NCBI GenBank assembly: GCA_921293015.1
Contig: OV121084.1
Span: forward strand, 24,308,960-24,372,959
Reading direction: 5' to 3'
Origin: Phorcus lineatus
Taxonomy: Eukaryota > Mollusca > Gastropoda > Trochida > Trochidae
Length of the DNA stretch: 64,000 nt
A program made the translations under genes and the position numbers. The notes beneath the pieces are model-generated. The model worked only from the letters and a program-made list of their open reading frames with translations, was not told where the DNA came from and did no database searches. How positions within the stretch are numbered: position 1 is the first letter of the stretch; each line of letters opens with the position of its first letter. Positions 49,550 through 61,489 of this stretch are shown here, one piece after another.

Positions 49550-50180
49550 AGATAGACCATGTACAGGCAGTGTAACGTGTGCTAGGACCATGCTTGAACA
49601 TGTACATTTGATCATTCATTCATTCTAAAGTCACAAATACTCTTGACTTCATCAGCAATTCTGAAGGCCATTATTTATCTTCAATTGATCAAATCATCTT
49701 AATCGTAAGCTGAAGGTTAATTGTAAAACAATATTGGCACACTACATCAGTCGTTTGGTTGTTTTGATTTATCTTTTACGTGGTCATCTGCTTACTTATC
49801 CGATTTTCTAATTCTCTTGTGCCCATTCTATTTATAAGCATTCATTGACCATTTAAAAGAATGCTGACAGGGCGAAATGATATATGCAATCATGTCTTTG
49901 AGCTACTGCATCATACTTGTCACTTGTCGTGTGAGTATCTCACATTTTACACATTTAGACACATTAACCCCAGATGCCATGGATAGTTGTACCATTCATG
50001 TCGATGTTCTATCTCACCTTCAGAGCCAATGCACTTAGAGAGGTGTGAAAAGGGAGGTAATGGGGTCGTGGTATGACAGATTGAAAAGGGTTATAACACT
50101 TGTCCTGTAGGAAGGCAGCTAACGTTCAATAGCAAGAAGTCAATGGGCAATAAAGAGCATCTTTGGCAGGTTCTTGAGAA
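49550..50180 (+). repeat. Tandem-array modules f1 and f2, copy 4
   Basis: This is the closest relative of the 36.4-36.9-kb copy. Shared are CTGACAGGG, AATCATGTCTTTGAGCTACT, TCACCTTCAGAGCCAATGCA, AGGTAATGGGG and AGTCAATGGGCAATAAAGAG. The plus frame MSLSY...DTLTPDAMDSCTIHVDVLS is aligned with the first copy but has stops after QSQCT and LVL. It is therefore either non-coding or a pseudogene. Confidence 0.65.
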
Positions 50181-50997
50181 CCAAGAACAATTTGCTTACA
50201 ATAACCCTTAGACTTAGACCTGAAGCGTAAATCACCAAACCACTCGTACATATGTTGTTTTACATCTGACGTGGTCTAGCTAAAAACATGTTGTTTTTGT
50301 TGCATATTTAGACTGACAATGACAATTAGACATTATTTCTGCAGATGTTTTTTCTTGCCATAAGAAAAAAAGTTTTTTCAGTTTGAAATTAAACTAACAT
50401 GTATTCTAACGCTTTTACTTTACTCCCTTTATCATTTTATGTAATCTTATTTTTCATGTTTTTAAAAAATAAAAGATAATTATGATAGTTGTTTTTACTA
50501 TCAATAAATGTTTTGCTCAAGATAATACTTTTATTGATAAGAGATTTACTCCTTGCGTGTAAACACTTAAGAATCATGTTTACAGTTAAAAAATTATTAA
50601 GCAAGTCTAGCTCACTTAAAACACTTTGAAATTGCAAAAACAGGAAATAACATACATGTTACATTATGTAATGAGAAATAATTTTGTTTGTAAACTTTCT
50701 TTTTTTCAGAAGATAAATGCCATAAAAGTGAACACGACAGCTTTTTATTTGGATTACCGTATCTTAATTCTTTCAACAGTAAATAGTCATGCAAATTACT
50801 TTGTCAAAAACAGACAATTACTAACTTTTAAACCTTGATCATTTATTGCATCAGAAAACTTTTCATTACCTATTGTTTTATACTATATCCTCCTGAGTAA
50901 TTGTTTGATAATATTTTATAATATTTTGCAGTGTAAAAGAAAGTAAATATTTCTCCGAAAGTTCCAGACAACATCGAGTTTTTTTTAACCAGAATCA
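50181..50997. other. Unassigned AT-rich segment
   Basis: Nothing recognised; frames are Lys/Asn/Phe-rich. Confidence 0.45.
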
Positions 50998-51165
50998 AAC
51001 AGTGACGAGAGAACTTTTATACATATACACCTGCAATATCGGGGTGATGTTTTAACACAAAATAAATTACAGTTTATCGTGCATAAGTAACGTAGTCGTT
51101 CTTTATCTGGAAAAAAAGATCCCATGCATTGTGTGAAGATTGTTCTCAACCCATCTCCTGACAAT
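50998..51165 (+). repeat. Tandem-array module g, copy 2
   Basis: Homologous to 37717-37900. This copy lacks the hAT-like element and the open frame. Confidence 0.6.
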
Positions 51166-52189
51166 GATAAAGTTGGAAACCCTTTTTATGAGGAGTCGTT
51201 TATACAAACCGAACATAACAACCCTTAACTTGAAAATGATTGATTTCGGATTTTTTGTGAGGGATGTATATAGCGCTGTTTAGTTTTGACGCAGTGTCAG
51301 CTTTAGCAGCTCTTTAGTCTCGTAGCTGATTTTGTTTCTTAGTTTCTGGTATCAGGCAATCCTGAAAGTGTTTATGCAACAATATCCTCAACTGTGTCAA
51401 TTCAAGTCATATACCTAAGAAGTTCTATTCGAAGAAACATTATAGTGAGTTCAAAGACATTAACAAATGTAATTCTGTAAAAAAAATATCATTGGCTTGG
51501 CGCATATAAAGATCTGCTTCAGATGAGCTTAAACGTTAATTCTCTACAAATTTTCCTTAGGGTTGACATTTTGAAATCTGCAGCTGGTGGCATTCTTGGC
51601 ACAAGGCCTGATGCTGTTGACTAGAAGCAATTCGTGCACATTCCTCTGGAAACTCAAGCACTGGAGTAGAAAGAAGAAAATTGGTGTTAAGTATGGAGTG
51701 TTGATAAGCAGTCGACGTGGAACTGGAGAACCGAATAAGTATTTACATAGGAACAGGTCCTGATGATATGATACTTGAGGGTACAAAGACTTTTAATGGT
51801 TCTTCGGCTGAAACCTAGTCTGGATTTTGTCTTGATGTTTGAAAGACACCAGTCTTATTTATGTATAGGATTTCAACGGATAATTCTTAAGACTAACATT
51901 CAGATTTTTGTTTAACAATGTTCTTACTGCCTTTGTAACGATAATTGAGAGATTGAGAGAGGGTTTGATATCAAACGATCAATTTCATTGAGTTTTGAGT
52001 CACGTTTTCGTTATTTAAGAATATTATATATGTTATACAGATGTAAATTGATCATTTTAGTTTTCCTCATAGAATCTTGACAATCAGTTTAAAAGTATCT
52101 TACAAGTCATTTACAATTTCAGAGTACTGGTTTTTTTTTCTTTTTTAGGCTTTATTATTTTTGGTAGAATTGATTTTCTCATGTAATTA
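51166..52189. other. Unassigned part of the tandem array
   Basis: An 80-codon minus frame at 51544-51786 overlaps plus-strand frames of similar quality. No motif settles it. Confidence 0.4.
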
Positions 52190-52652
52190 TCTCATCCCAT
52201 CACACAGGTGATAGTGATTTCCAGACATTTAGTCAGGGGTGTTGAAGATTGACTAATATAACGGAACATATGAAATGGCAGAATTCCATAAACATCACCT
52301 TGGGAATTAACTTCAGGTATCCCGATGCATCTTCTCTGCTTCATGAAATATAGCAACCATCTATTTTTGTTCTTCCAGATACAATCTATTAATCATACTT
52401 TAAAGAAACGTGTGCCAAGCATTTAACAGATCCTTTTTAGTTGATATCTCTTTAGCTTTTGTGCTTGGTTCTCTTGTAAATAACAATTTTCTTGTCAAAT
52501 TGAAATCTGGTTTTTGTATTTGGGACTTTGAATTAGTTTCTGGGACTCTTCAGAACCAATATTGCGTCTATGATTTCATCACATCTTGGGAGGGGAAAAC
52601 AGACATATTTCCAATTTACCGAACACTGAATATAGAACTTTCAAATTGGTAG
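52190..52652 (+). repeat. Tandem-array module a, copy 2
   Basis: Landmarks as in copy 1. An 80-codon plus frame (52410-52652) covers part of it, but the aligned frame in the first copy has several stops, so I do not call a gene. Confidence 0.65.
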
Positions 52653-53144
52653 ATTATCATGGTGATGTGTTTTAATAGATTAAATTATTTTAACTGTCTT
52701 AAAACATTCAGAACAAGAAATGATGAACAAAAAGTAGGTGATAAACAGAAGAATTGCTAGGTGAACACGTATTAAGATTTTAAATCGAATGTGAAATTGA
52801 ATTAAAGTCAAAGTGACAGAATATTCAGGAAAGCAACACAATGTGTATGATTATGAAGAATTTATATTATTATCATTTACATTTCGGAACCCGCATTTCC
52901 ACATCTCCATAACAAATACATTAATTATTACATTACCTTTTGAACTTTCCCGACGCATGTTTTCTTATTGTTAGTTAAAAAATATCAAATACCGTTTACG
53001 AATTGGACGTACTGTCACCTTTTCATTAAAATCTTGACTAAACCTCTACTTGTTTCACTGTAGGTAATCGCTTAGCCTTTAAATGGGCATTATCAGTCAG
53101 TGCTGACTGACCGTAGCGTAATGTGTTAGTGTGCTTTTAAAGTG

Positions 53145-53335
53145 ACGTAGTTATCGTAGTTTTATAATCACCAGGTGTGTGGTCCCCCATTTGTTACTGC
53201 AATAATGTCAGTTACAGAAGGACCAACCTCGTTATGCAATCGACACCGGTGATTGTGACATGAAAATGCTTCTAGTGCTTTATCGTAAATCAGAAAACAC
53301 GCACTGTAACAGATCGACTTCTCAATGTTGGCGCT
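53145..53335 (-). repeat. Tandem-array module b, copy 2
   Basis: Minus-strand translation reads KALEAFSCHNHRCRLHNEVG and ends GGPHTW plus stop, in frame with copy 1, 6.5 kb away. Confidence 0.5.
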
Positions 53336-54139
53336 AGGATATTTGTCTCAACTTGTTGAAATGACTTAAATATAATGTGTGGAACTATCTGTTGATGGCA
53401 TAAACGAGATTGGTTCTAAGGTCTTACTTTTGCTGAATGAATGAATGAACAGAAATGAGTATTTCTAAGATTGAATAACGCCTGAGCAGTTTCATTTTTT
53501 TTATTAGACTAAAATCTACACTCTTGTTGACTACAAACCTTTGAAATGTTAAAAATGCTTGTCCTACTTGCAAAAAGGTTTTATTGTCTAATTCCAACAT
53601 TTTAGTTTAATTTATAGTATTTAGAAAAATACATTTACGTGTTCTATATCAAAGTATTACGGTGAATGGTTTTGAGGTTGTTTATAAAAAGTATAATGCT
53701 AAGATGCAAAGGTAATTGCAACTATGATGTTACTCTATAGTACGATGTACGAGTATTTTGCATTTTAGAATGAACATATATACATCGACTATCGGATCGA
53801 TAACTAATCATTCATCAAACTGTCTCAATACCAGAATGTTATTAATTAACCACATTATATGTCAATGTGTACAATGTGATACACATTCTAGATCTCGTCG
53901 TCATTTTCGTCTATTTTCACATTTCCGGAATGATGCATGTTTCAAGTAAATATGGTATATGAAATATACTAACTAATTCCACAAAACTTCATAAATAAAT
54001 CTCTTCAATTTTTAGATAATTCTTAAGTAAATCTCTATGTCTTTCTGTATTATATAGTCATTTCAAAGCACGCAATGGCGACATGTCGCCTCACAGGCAT
54101 CGATAAGGACGTTTGAATTATATGTTATTATTTATATCT

Positions 54140-54380
54140 GGTTGTGTCAAAAGGTGTTTCCACTTAATAGACGTAACACGAGGCTGCAGAAGGTAGATCA
54201 CAACAACTCTTAATCTCTTACCAGACACGTACCAGACATTAACCGGGGTTTCAGAGGAGAGATTACAACATTAGTCTTACTGTATCAAGTACCTTCTTTC
54301 TTGATTGCAATCAAACCTTCAAGAAATAACTTTCTTTTTCATGTGACCCGTTTGACTAAGTACAATCAATCGACTACCAG
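54140..54380 (-). repeat. Tandem-array module d, copy 2, internally duplicated
   Basis: Carries the copy-1 block (CCAGACATTAACCGGGGTT, then AAGTACCTTCTTTCTTGATTG). Just left of it is a degenerate second version of its first part (TAGACGTAACACGAGGCTGC, 54170-54190), so the former exon end and its donor were duplicated locally by about 70 bp. Confidence 0.45.
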
Positions 54381-54879
54381 AAATGTTTTTCACATCCAAT
54401 CATACTATTGTTTAAGTTACAAATTATCAAATCATATGTGTTGTCTTTTGTATGAATCACGATAATGTGATGTCTTGACTCCTCCCCCATGTTTCTCAGT
54501 CGGTATGTGGTCTTGTCGATGTCAGTTTATCAAACATTCGTTTCCAGGAAATGTTTAAATTTATTTTAACTAAAAAACATTGAGTTTTAGAAACCTTCGA
54601 CTCAGTTTCAGTAGAGTGACAGAGAGACCTTGAGCATCTCGGTCGGAGGCATTGTATACAAGGTTGCTGGCTCTGCCGGCTTGCTGAGGTTCTACAATAC
54701 ACAATGCATGTTACTGTCTGTGTTCGCATACATGCATGTTACTATCCATGTCCATAGACTATCAAATTTAGTTTATACTGACGCACTCACGTAAATATCA
54801 ACCCTAAACTCACTCCGATTGTTGAGTGTGTAGTTTCTTTTTCAAGATTGCAGTTAAAGGTTAATGTGATTATGTATGC

Positions 54880-55000
54880 GTGTTTGCAGCTCTCCAATTT
54901 CGGTGATAAACTTGTTATGTAAAAGCTTTCTTAGCTTCCGGTTGGAGGCAACTTGTCAGCGCTCATGTTACAATATTCTCGTCAGTTTCTTCCCGTCTCA
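54880..55000 (-). pseudogene. Module h, decayed copy of the CARD-like segment
   Basis: Allowing a one-base deletion, the minus-strand translation reads NRKLRKLLHNKFITEIGEL. It aligns without gaps to DRKLRQLINQQVISETGEQ in the copy at 61.5 kb; nearly all changes are conservative (R/K, I/L, S/T). That pattern indicates a former coding sequence shared by tandem paralogs, here disrupted by the deletion and nearby stops. Domain suggestion and its limits are given under the better copy. Confidence 0.45.
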
Positions 55001-55008
55001 CACTCTTC

Positions 55009-55464
55009 TTACTCATAATAAGTCCCATATGTAGAATCATTAATGTTATTGATTTTTAAGAGATTACGATGGAGATTTTCTCGTTCACGTACGTATGAAA
55101 CGTTTTGCTGTGAAATATGACAAGGCACTAATCGTAGATATTTTTCTATTTGTTTGACTTTCTGAATGCTGGTAGCAATCTTGGCACGGGATACAACACC
55201 GATGGCAAGAAATGTCTCGAGAATTTTTCTTTGGAAATTCAAGTAATCGACGACAAAAAACGCGATCTGGTGTAAGTACGAATGCAGGAATGATAACCTG
55301 GGGACCCAAACATACCTAAGAATTATAACATTGATTAAACTGTGATTTACCATTTGGGAAAAACGTTCAATGTGTTCGCTAAAGTTTTCCAGGCAATGAA
55401 TTCGCATATGCTGTTTAAATATACTGCTGATTTGAAGTTGATGTGTGCAGTACCATAGGGACAT
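55009..55464 (-). CDS. 151-codon unknown ORF, longest in the window
   Basis: This minus frame runs from MSLWYCTHQLQISSIFKQ to RENLHRNLLKINNIND and a Tyr-rich end. It is longer than chance comfortably gives at this base composition (a rough estimate is about 0.2 expected in 64 kb). It lies directly upstream, on the same strand, of the module-h remnant. A 74-codon frame overlaps it in another phase. A weakly similar stretch (TTGGGTCCC...TTTC) occurs upstream of the other h copy near 61.85 kb. I recognise no domain, signal peptide or strong membrane segment. It could be an exon of the decayed tandem gene family or accidental. Confidence 0.3.
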   Translation of the reverse strand: MSLWYCTHQLQISSIFKQHMRIHCLENFSEHIERFSQMVNHSLINVIILRYVWVPRLSFLHSYLHQIAFFVVDYLNFQRKILETFLAIGVVSRAKIATSIQKVKQIEKYLRLVPCHISQQNVSYVRERENLHRNLLKINNINDSTYGTYYE

Positions 55465-56483
55465 TCCAAGAGAAAATATTATCTTACTGTTTTAAGATAG
55501 GGATTCTTGAACTGCTATCAACTATATCCAAAACATTTACAAAAATCATAACATTAAGATTATGAACCTGCATTTGGTTAGGCTGACATTGATAAATCTA
55601 AAGTGTGATATTTAGTGTTGATGCAAATAAAAGATTGTTATTTGTTTAGCACCTAGTGCAGTAAACATATCTAATTCAAAATGTAGTGTTTAATTCTATC
55701 TCAACCAAAGATGGAAAAAAATTTAAAATGATTCAGATTTATGGTAAAATGGAAATAGAAAAGCAGAACAAAAGTGCAGTAAGGCGTTAAGAAAATTACA
55801 TATTGAGTTAGTGAATTATTGTTTAGTGCAACGTTGGCAATATATTTCAATTATAAGCTCCGTTCACAAAAGTGAAACTAAGGAATATGTCAAACGTTTC
55901 AATGCTTTTACTTTATCAAGAAGTAATGACTTTTGTTGAAAATAGAATTTTAATGATAATTAGTTGTGAATAGTGTCCACAATAAAACGGTTCAAGACCT
56001 TATAATTATGGTCAAAGATCGGACTATGTATTGCAGCTGCCATTGGTTAATCAGCCGCACATTATTTATGATTTTTTTAAGACGTCAAAGAGAAAACAAT
56101 GGGTAGGTAGGCTTTGATAGGAAATATAGCCAACGAATGTCTTACATGTTTAATTGGGACATAATTTTTCGACTTGCTATACAGCTGGTTCACGAATTGT
56201 CCAAAATCTATTTCACGAATTTGTTTATGTTTTATGTTTATTTATATACAGCTGCATACCAAAAGTTTGTTCACATACCTGCGTATCGTAGTGCAAATAT
56301 CATTTAATTTTGCATGTGTTTGAGGCATCGTAGCATCGCGAAAAAGAAAAGGATAACTTTGAGTTTTCAATACAGAAGTGACACCTTGAAACAATCGTAT
56401 GCCATACCCATCAGTTAACCGTATTAGGTTTTGGCAGGCCACTGAAGTGACCAGGGGTCAAAATTTCGAAAACAGTAAATTGT
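55465..56483. other. Unassigned part of the tandem array
   Basis: Expected modules f3, f1, f2 and g of this unit were not found here, so the segment is deleted, replaced or diverged beyond recognition. A 66-codon minus frame at 56242-56442 has no motif. Confidence 0.4.
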
Positions 56484-56491
56484 ATTTTTCC
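56484..56491. repeat. 8-bp target-site duplication, left
   Basis: ATTTTTCC is repeated at 57503-57510, just outside the inverted termini of the second MULE. Confidence 0.55.
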
Positions 56492-57502
56492 GGCGGGTTC
56501 TCGATTTGCCGGACAGCCGACTTCTCCATTCAAAGTTACCGATGCGCGATAATCCATGAACAATAGGGGATTAACGTATAGTCTGTTTCGGATACATGTA
56601 ACTAAAAGTCACTTTATTTTCATTTGAAATGAAACTTTTACTTTTGAACTTTATTCCCCATTTATTCTTTATTTCTTTATTCCAACATCTTCCCCTCAAC
56701 AAAAGCATGTATACTGTAGATCTGGTAGAACAGTCCTGGACACATACTGAAAGTACCATCACAGTAGTACACATCGGCAGCAGCGAGGTGGCGTAGGTTG
56801 TCGGTCGTCGCAAATATCATGATCTTGTTGTTAGGAGTAGCATGGAGCAGGAAGTCGGCACTGCAGGCACAACTTCGGGAACATCTGAGCGGAGTTCTGA
56901 AATTAAAAAAATATATAAGTAAAATTAAGAAACATAGAATTGTATCACGTGAAATGTTGGATATCTCGCATCTTAAAAGCTTTTGACTTCGCTTAGACAA
57001 CATCCAGGTAACATCTGAAGTGTTACTTACTGTGAAGTTCCTCATCGTAAATGTCTTGAACTGGCCTTGAGTCGTCCCGTACTTTGGTCTTCACAACAGC
57101 AAGGAAAGTGTCAATCTGAAGTTGGACTTCATCCTGATGATGGTTGTGAATGTTCCTGCAACTACTGAGAACATCATCGACAGTATTAGCCGTAGCAGGG
57201 CAGCCAAATCAGGGCAGTGAAAATCATAATAATTTGAATTATTGTTCACTCAATCTAACTTATAATCGTGAACAATTCACTCACTGTCAAGTAATCAAAA
57301 TCTGGATCAGTCAGCGTTTGATTATTTGAAGTCGAGTTCACTCATATAACCATCACCAACATGTAATCAGTGAATGCAAGCTCAGTCTGTGAAATGCCTA
57401 CGCTTATTACTGACAACTACTCACTGGAATAAACTATAGCCGGCAAGGCTTCCGTTAATCCGTTATCATAACATCAGCTGTCCGGCAAGGTGAGATATAA
57501 CC
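56492..57502 (-). mobile_element. Internally deleted MULE, 1.0 kb
   Basis: Inverted ends share TTGCCGGACAGC preceded by a loosely matching GGTT...TCTC stretch (left from 56492; right, in reverse complement, from 57502). Both are flanked by ATTTTTCC. The interior holds two exons of a Mutator-like transposase on the minus strand. Much of the transposase and all of its C-terminus are missing, so it is non-autonomous. It lies where array modules f and g of this unit would be expected. Confidence 0.6.
56690..57199 (-). pseudogene. MULE transposase fragment with one intron
   Basis: The enzyme moves MULEs; this fragment covers the region up to and including the first catalytic aspartate. Exon 1 (57199-57031) reads ATANTVDDVLSSCRN, then DTFLAVVKTKVRDDS and QDIYDEELH. 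A canonical intron (GTAAGTAAC at 57030 to TTTTAATTTCAG at 56897, 134 bp) follows. Exon 2 begins with a short run similar to the family's 'PEV...LPT' segment. After a frame change it continues NNKIMIFATTDNLRHLAAAD, then YYCDGTFSMCPGLFYQIYSI and HAFVEGKM, the well-known 'D.TF...P..F.Q.Y.IH' block whose D is catalytic. A stop follows almost at once where the family has several hundred more residues. Splice sites are intact while the coding part is deleted and frameshifted. Confidence 0.8.
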
Positions 57503-57510
57503 ATTTTTCC

Positions 57511-58339
57511 CTACAAAATCCTTTATAAGGGATCAACAGCCTTAAAAACTAGTCATGTTTGTTCGTTTGCATCAAGCCAATATGATTTTGCTGCTTGTTT
57601 TCTCAGAGAGTCGAAAGAGAATTTTTTAATCAAAATTTCAGGAAATCGGAATTCCGAAAATGTGACCCCTTTTGTTCTTTTAACCATGCCAAAATCGAAT
57701 TTTAGCACGAGAGACAAGACAATCCCACAATAAGTTTTAAAAAATGGCTATTTTACACATTGACAATTGAAGAACCTCTGTCAGTTCTGTTGAAAAGGTG
57801 TTTTATTGACATTCAAACCAAACCCAAATTACATGATATTTGCACTAAGATACAGAAGTAAGTGAACAAAGTTTTGATATGCAGCTGTATGTCAACAGAA
57901 ATTTTGAATTTTTTTGGTTCAATAAAGAGTTTGTTGAAATAAAAAATAATTTTTAAATGCTGACCGAATGCCTCTTTTTGGTAGTGCCAGAATCGTCATA
58001 TCAAATATCTAATCAGTATAGATGAAGTATAAATTTGACCACGTAACAGGTTAAGATATGACTAGTGATGGGTTAAAAAATCATAATATACATTGTATTA
58101 CAAAAACGATGATTCACATAAATACTCCTCACAAGTAAACCAAACTTTATTTTAGCAGCTGTAATACCTTTTCTCGATCACCAACTAACACAAGTAAATG
58201 TCATATATTTCGTATTTTTGGATGAATATGCCATTTGACTGAAACTTATTAGACCATGACTATTGCTAACGAAAGATACTCCCTTCATGAAAAAGAGAAA
58301 GATATGAAATTACAGAATTGCAACCACTGTAGAATGAGG
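57511..58339. other. Unassigned part of the tandem array
   Basis: AT-rich DNA right of the MULE with no recognised motif. Confidence 0.45.
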
Positions 58340-58640
58340 TAATAGGTTTTTACTGCAAAGTTTCCCGTAACTAACCTTTTAGGATCTTTACTACCACTTT
58401 CTGATGGCATCGACCATGGTTAACGGATTTTGGCAATCATCTCTTTCGCTCTTCCATACATAATCTACTAATTACATCAAAGATGTGTGCCAAGGAAACG
58501 ACCGGTTGTTGTTTTTACTTGTTATTTGATTAGTGCTCTTTTTTTAGTTTGTACATAACATTTTTCTAGTCAAAAATCAAAAATGAACTTCTGGATAATG
58601 GTCTATAAGTGTAACTACAATTTACCATTGCATCTGTTTC
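58340..58640 (+). repeat. Tandem-array module a, copy 3 (diverged)
   Basis: Retains GATGTGTGCCAAGGAA, AGTGCTC, TTTTTCTAGTCAAA and related spacing seen in copies 1 and 2; clearly the most eroded of the three. Confidence 0.45.
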
Positions 58641-59137
58641 TAGTTTTTATGATCTTTGATAGATAACATTAGATAAATAGTCTCCTTAACTTTGCTGGGA
58701 GTATGCATGCTCACGTGTTTATTCTACAAACACTGCTTAATTCGTTTAAATAATGAGGCACGCAACAAACATTTTTATTAAATAATTAATACTTTGAACA
58801 ATAATGCATACAAATGACAGTGCATTCATGTAGTAGGCAGTTTTACATTCATGCTGGAATTAATCAATTTCTAAATATAATGCATGCATTAGCCAACATT
58901 CCCTATAACAATTGCTTATATTTTACAGAAAGTCTGCAAGGAAATGATATGTCAAAAACCTTGAATAATTGTTGGTGTTATTAATATATTTGGACGATTA
59001 TCTAAGACTTTTAATATCATGTTAAATGTATATTTATTGTTAGAAACAAAAGGGGCATAGCATTTCATCGTATAACATTTCATTATATGGATCATTAACC
59101 AGAAATGATGAATTATTTACTCTGGAAAGCGATAACC

Positions 59138-59415
59138 TAGTTTTGAATACATCATTATATTACAATACTAAGATAACATTTATAACAATCTGATTAAAAT
59201 CAGATGGAATTCCGCTTGTTTAATTTCGTTTCGTTTTATTTCCGTTTCGTTTCGTTTCGTTTCAGTTTAACAAGCTATATTCATATCGCATATTGATGAT
59301 GGACAAATGTTAGGCGCGCGATACGTCATCTGATTTTAATCAGATTGACATTTATAAGTAACGTAAGTTTTGAATACATTATTATATCACAATACTAAGA
59401 TAATATTTATAAGCA
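59138..59415. repeat. Local tandem duplication of about 48 bp around a MITE
   Basis: GTTTTGAATACATCATTATA... (from 59142) and GTTTTGAATACATTATTATA... (from 59368) are direct copies, each ending AATACTAAGATAAYATTTATA. The MITE at 59186-59347 sits at the end of the first copy. Confidence 0.8.
59186..59347. mobile_element. 162-bp MITE with palindromic termini
   Basis: Perfect 21-bp terminal inverted repeats start CAATCTGATTAAAATCAGAT; each terminus also contains a self-complementary ATCTGATT/AATCAGAT core. An exact 10-bp direct repeat ACATTTATAA flanks the element (59176-59185 and 59348-59357). The interior carries a run of TTTCG pentamers (59223-59263) and a GGCGCGCGATACGTC patch. It is too small to encode anything. 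The duplication length is compatible with a Mutator-type origin, which is inference only. Confidence 0.8.
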
Positions 59416-59784
59416 ATTAATTATGAATTCATGCATTAATAGTTGGGACAGAGACTGTTTAAAGGAACATTGAGAGTGTTGTATCACATGTCAAACACTG
59501 TACCGATGATATTGTGTTTCTCAACCATTACATTTTTACTGAGAAATGAAATAATATCATTGACATTCGATCTTCCACAAGTGCATAAAACATATACATT
59601 GTGAATTGGTTTGGATTAATATGCTTGTTCATATGCATATGGGTAAACTGAAATGAAATCGAACCACTGAGGTTTAAAGATTAATCTAACTAGACTAAAT
59701 AATGGTGATCGTGATATTTGCAGTTGAGTATTTTACCATTGTAGGGCATGTTCAAAAGGCATCGTGTGTGGTTGATGTGTTATA

Positions 59785-59945
59785 GGTATCATTGTTTTAT
59801 CATCACCACGTGTGTGGTCCGTCCATCTGTCACCACATTAGTGTCATGTACACGATCGTACACCTCGTTACGCGGCCATCATCAGTGACTGGGACAGAAC
59901 AATGAATCTATGTCATTGTCCCTAATCAGCGATGCATTATAATGA
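59785..59945 (-). repeat. Tandem-array module b, copy 3
   Basis: Nucleotide similarity to copies 1 and 2 is clear (TTTATCATCACCACGTGTGT, CACCTCGTTACGC), but the minus frame has two stops and a shift, so any former exon is dead here. Confidence 0.5.
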
Positions 59946-61489
59946 CACAATGGTATCACAATACTGGTATTGTACTGTGTATGTCATGTCAACGCTGGTC
60001 TCCTTGTTTTTACTGACTTAAGAATAAATTCCTTTCTTAAAAAATTTGTTGTTAGTGGTACCACATGTACATAATTTATCACAACTGAGATTTTCATTTA
60101 AAAACTTTGATAGGAAAACTTAACGCTCGATGAAAGCATTAGCGATAGTGATCTACGTGCTATATGAAGTTACAAAGAGCATAATTAGAAGAAGGTTTTC
60201 TTTCACACGGTAGATATTCAGGAAGTTTCTGCAATCGTAACATCGTCATATCTTAAATCTAAAATACTAGTACATCATGTATGTTAAAAAGAAAAAAAAT
60301 ATCAAACCTCCAGCTATCATGTCCAATATAATAGAATATAAAATACGTAGAGCGCATTAAAAGTACCAGCAACAAATTGATCAAACGTAATTCGTATATT
60401 GCTACTATCTACGGCCAAATCGCTTTCAGCTCGTGTTGTTATATATGACATCAGAAGTGTTGGTGAGTTTTTCTTTATATACAAAGCTCGAAATTTAATA
60501 GGCAGAAACCCTTTTAAAGGATAATGAAAAGCAGAATAAGAGAACCGAATTTTTCCCTGTGTATGTGCATGTATCTTTCACAGTTTTTGACAATAAAGAC
60601 TTGATGGTCTAGTAGCTAGGCAATACACAAAACGTTAAAATATTAAAGGTGCTGTTTGCATGCTGAGTATATAGCACTAGAAGAACAACCATAAAGGTGT
60701 ACAAAACATGATTGTTATGGCCAATGTAAGTATCGATGTAAACATGGAAACAATTTAAGTACGGCCACAAATATTCACAACATTTACAAAATAGAAACCT
60801 TTATAAATACGTGCTGACATTACAATGTACCGTATACAACTCTGGGCTTACCATACGGATGTGAATAACTTGTTATAATTTCCTTGTTGGAAGGTACATG
60901 TCTTTAGACACACAGCTGAAGAATTTGTGGTTTATAATGATGAATTGGGATAAGAAGCTTGGAAGCTTATATCAACACCACTCAATGCAACATATGATAC
61001 AAAATCACTTCAAAATGTTTAATCATCGCTGTTGAACGATATATGAAAGACATCAATATACATAGATCAAATGCAAATGTATGAAACTTTTATTTCAAGA
61101 ATCTAGATGATAAGTCATTAAAGGGATTTGATACAATAAGTGTTAGTATTAATTAACTTCTATTCCATTTCATTAATTTGTTGCATATTGTAACTATAGC
61201 CAATTCCTATCATGATGAAAGTTTTTTCCCACATACCTAGTAATGTTGTAATTTAAAAAACAACGCTGTAGTTTTTGGTCTTAAAGCAGAGAACAAATAC
61301 AAGGTTTAAAATTCCCTGAGAAGAAATTCGCATAATCTCCAAAGTGTATGAATAAGTACACGAAGCCCATTTCTTTATTGTGTGAGACATGGTTATTTGT
61401 TACTTAAGGTGTATATTGCAACACTGCACTTTAGAAAATGATTGAGTGTTTTGGTTTCTTTGTCAGCAGATTTGGTGAAGTTATTTGGA
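59946..61489. other. Unassigned part of the tandem array
   Basis: No motif recognised; modules c and d of this unit were not found by eye. Confidence 0.4.

Noticed and set aside
51544-51786. 80-codon ORF and overlapping frames (including ILKSAAGGILGTRPDAVD on plus)
   Set aside because: Suggestive words on both strands, but each is interrupted and none matches a family I can name.
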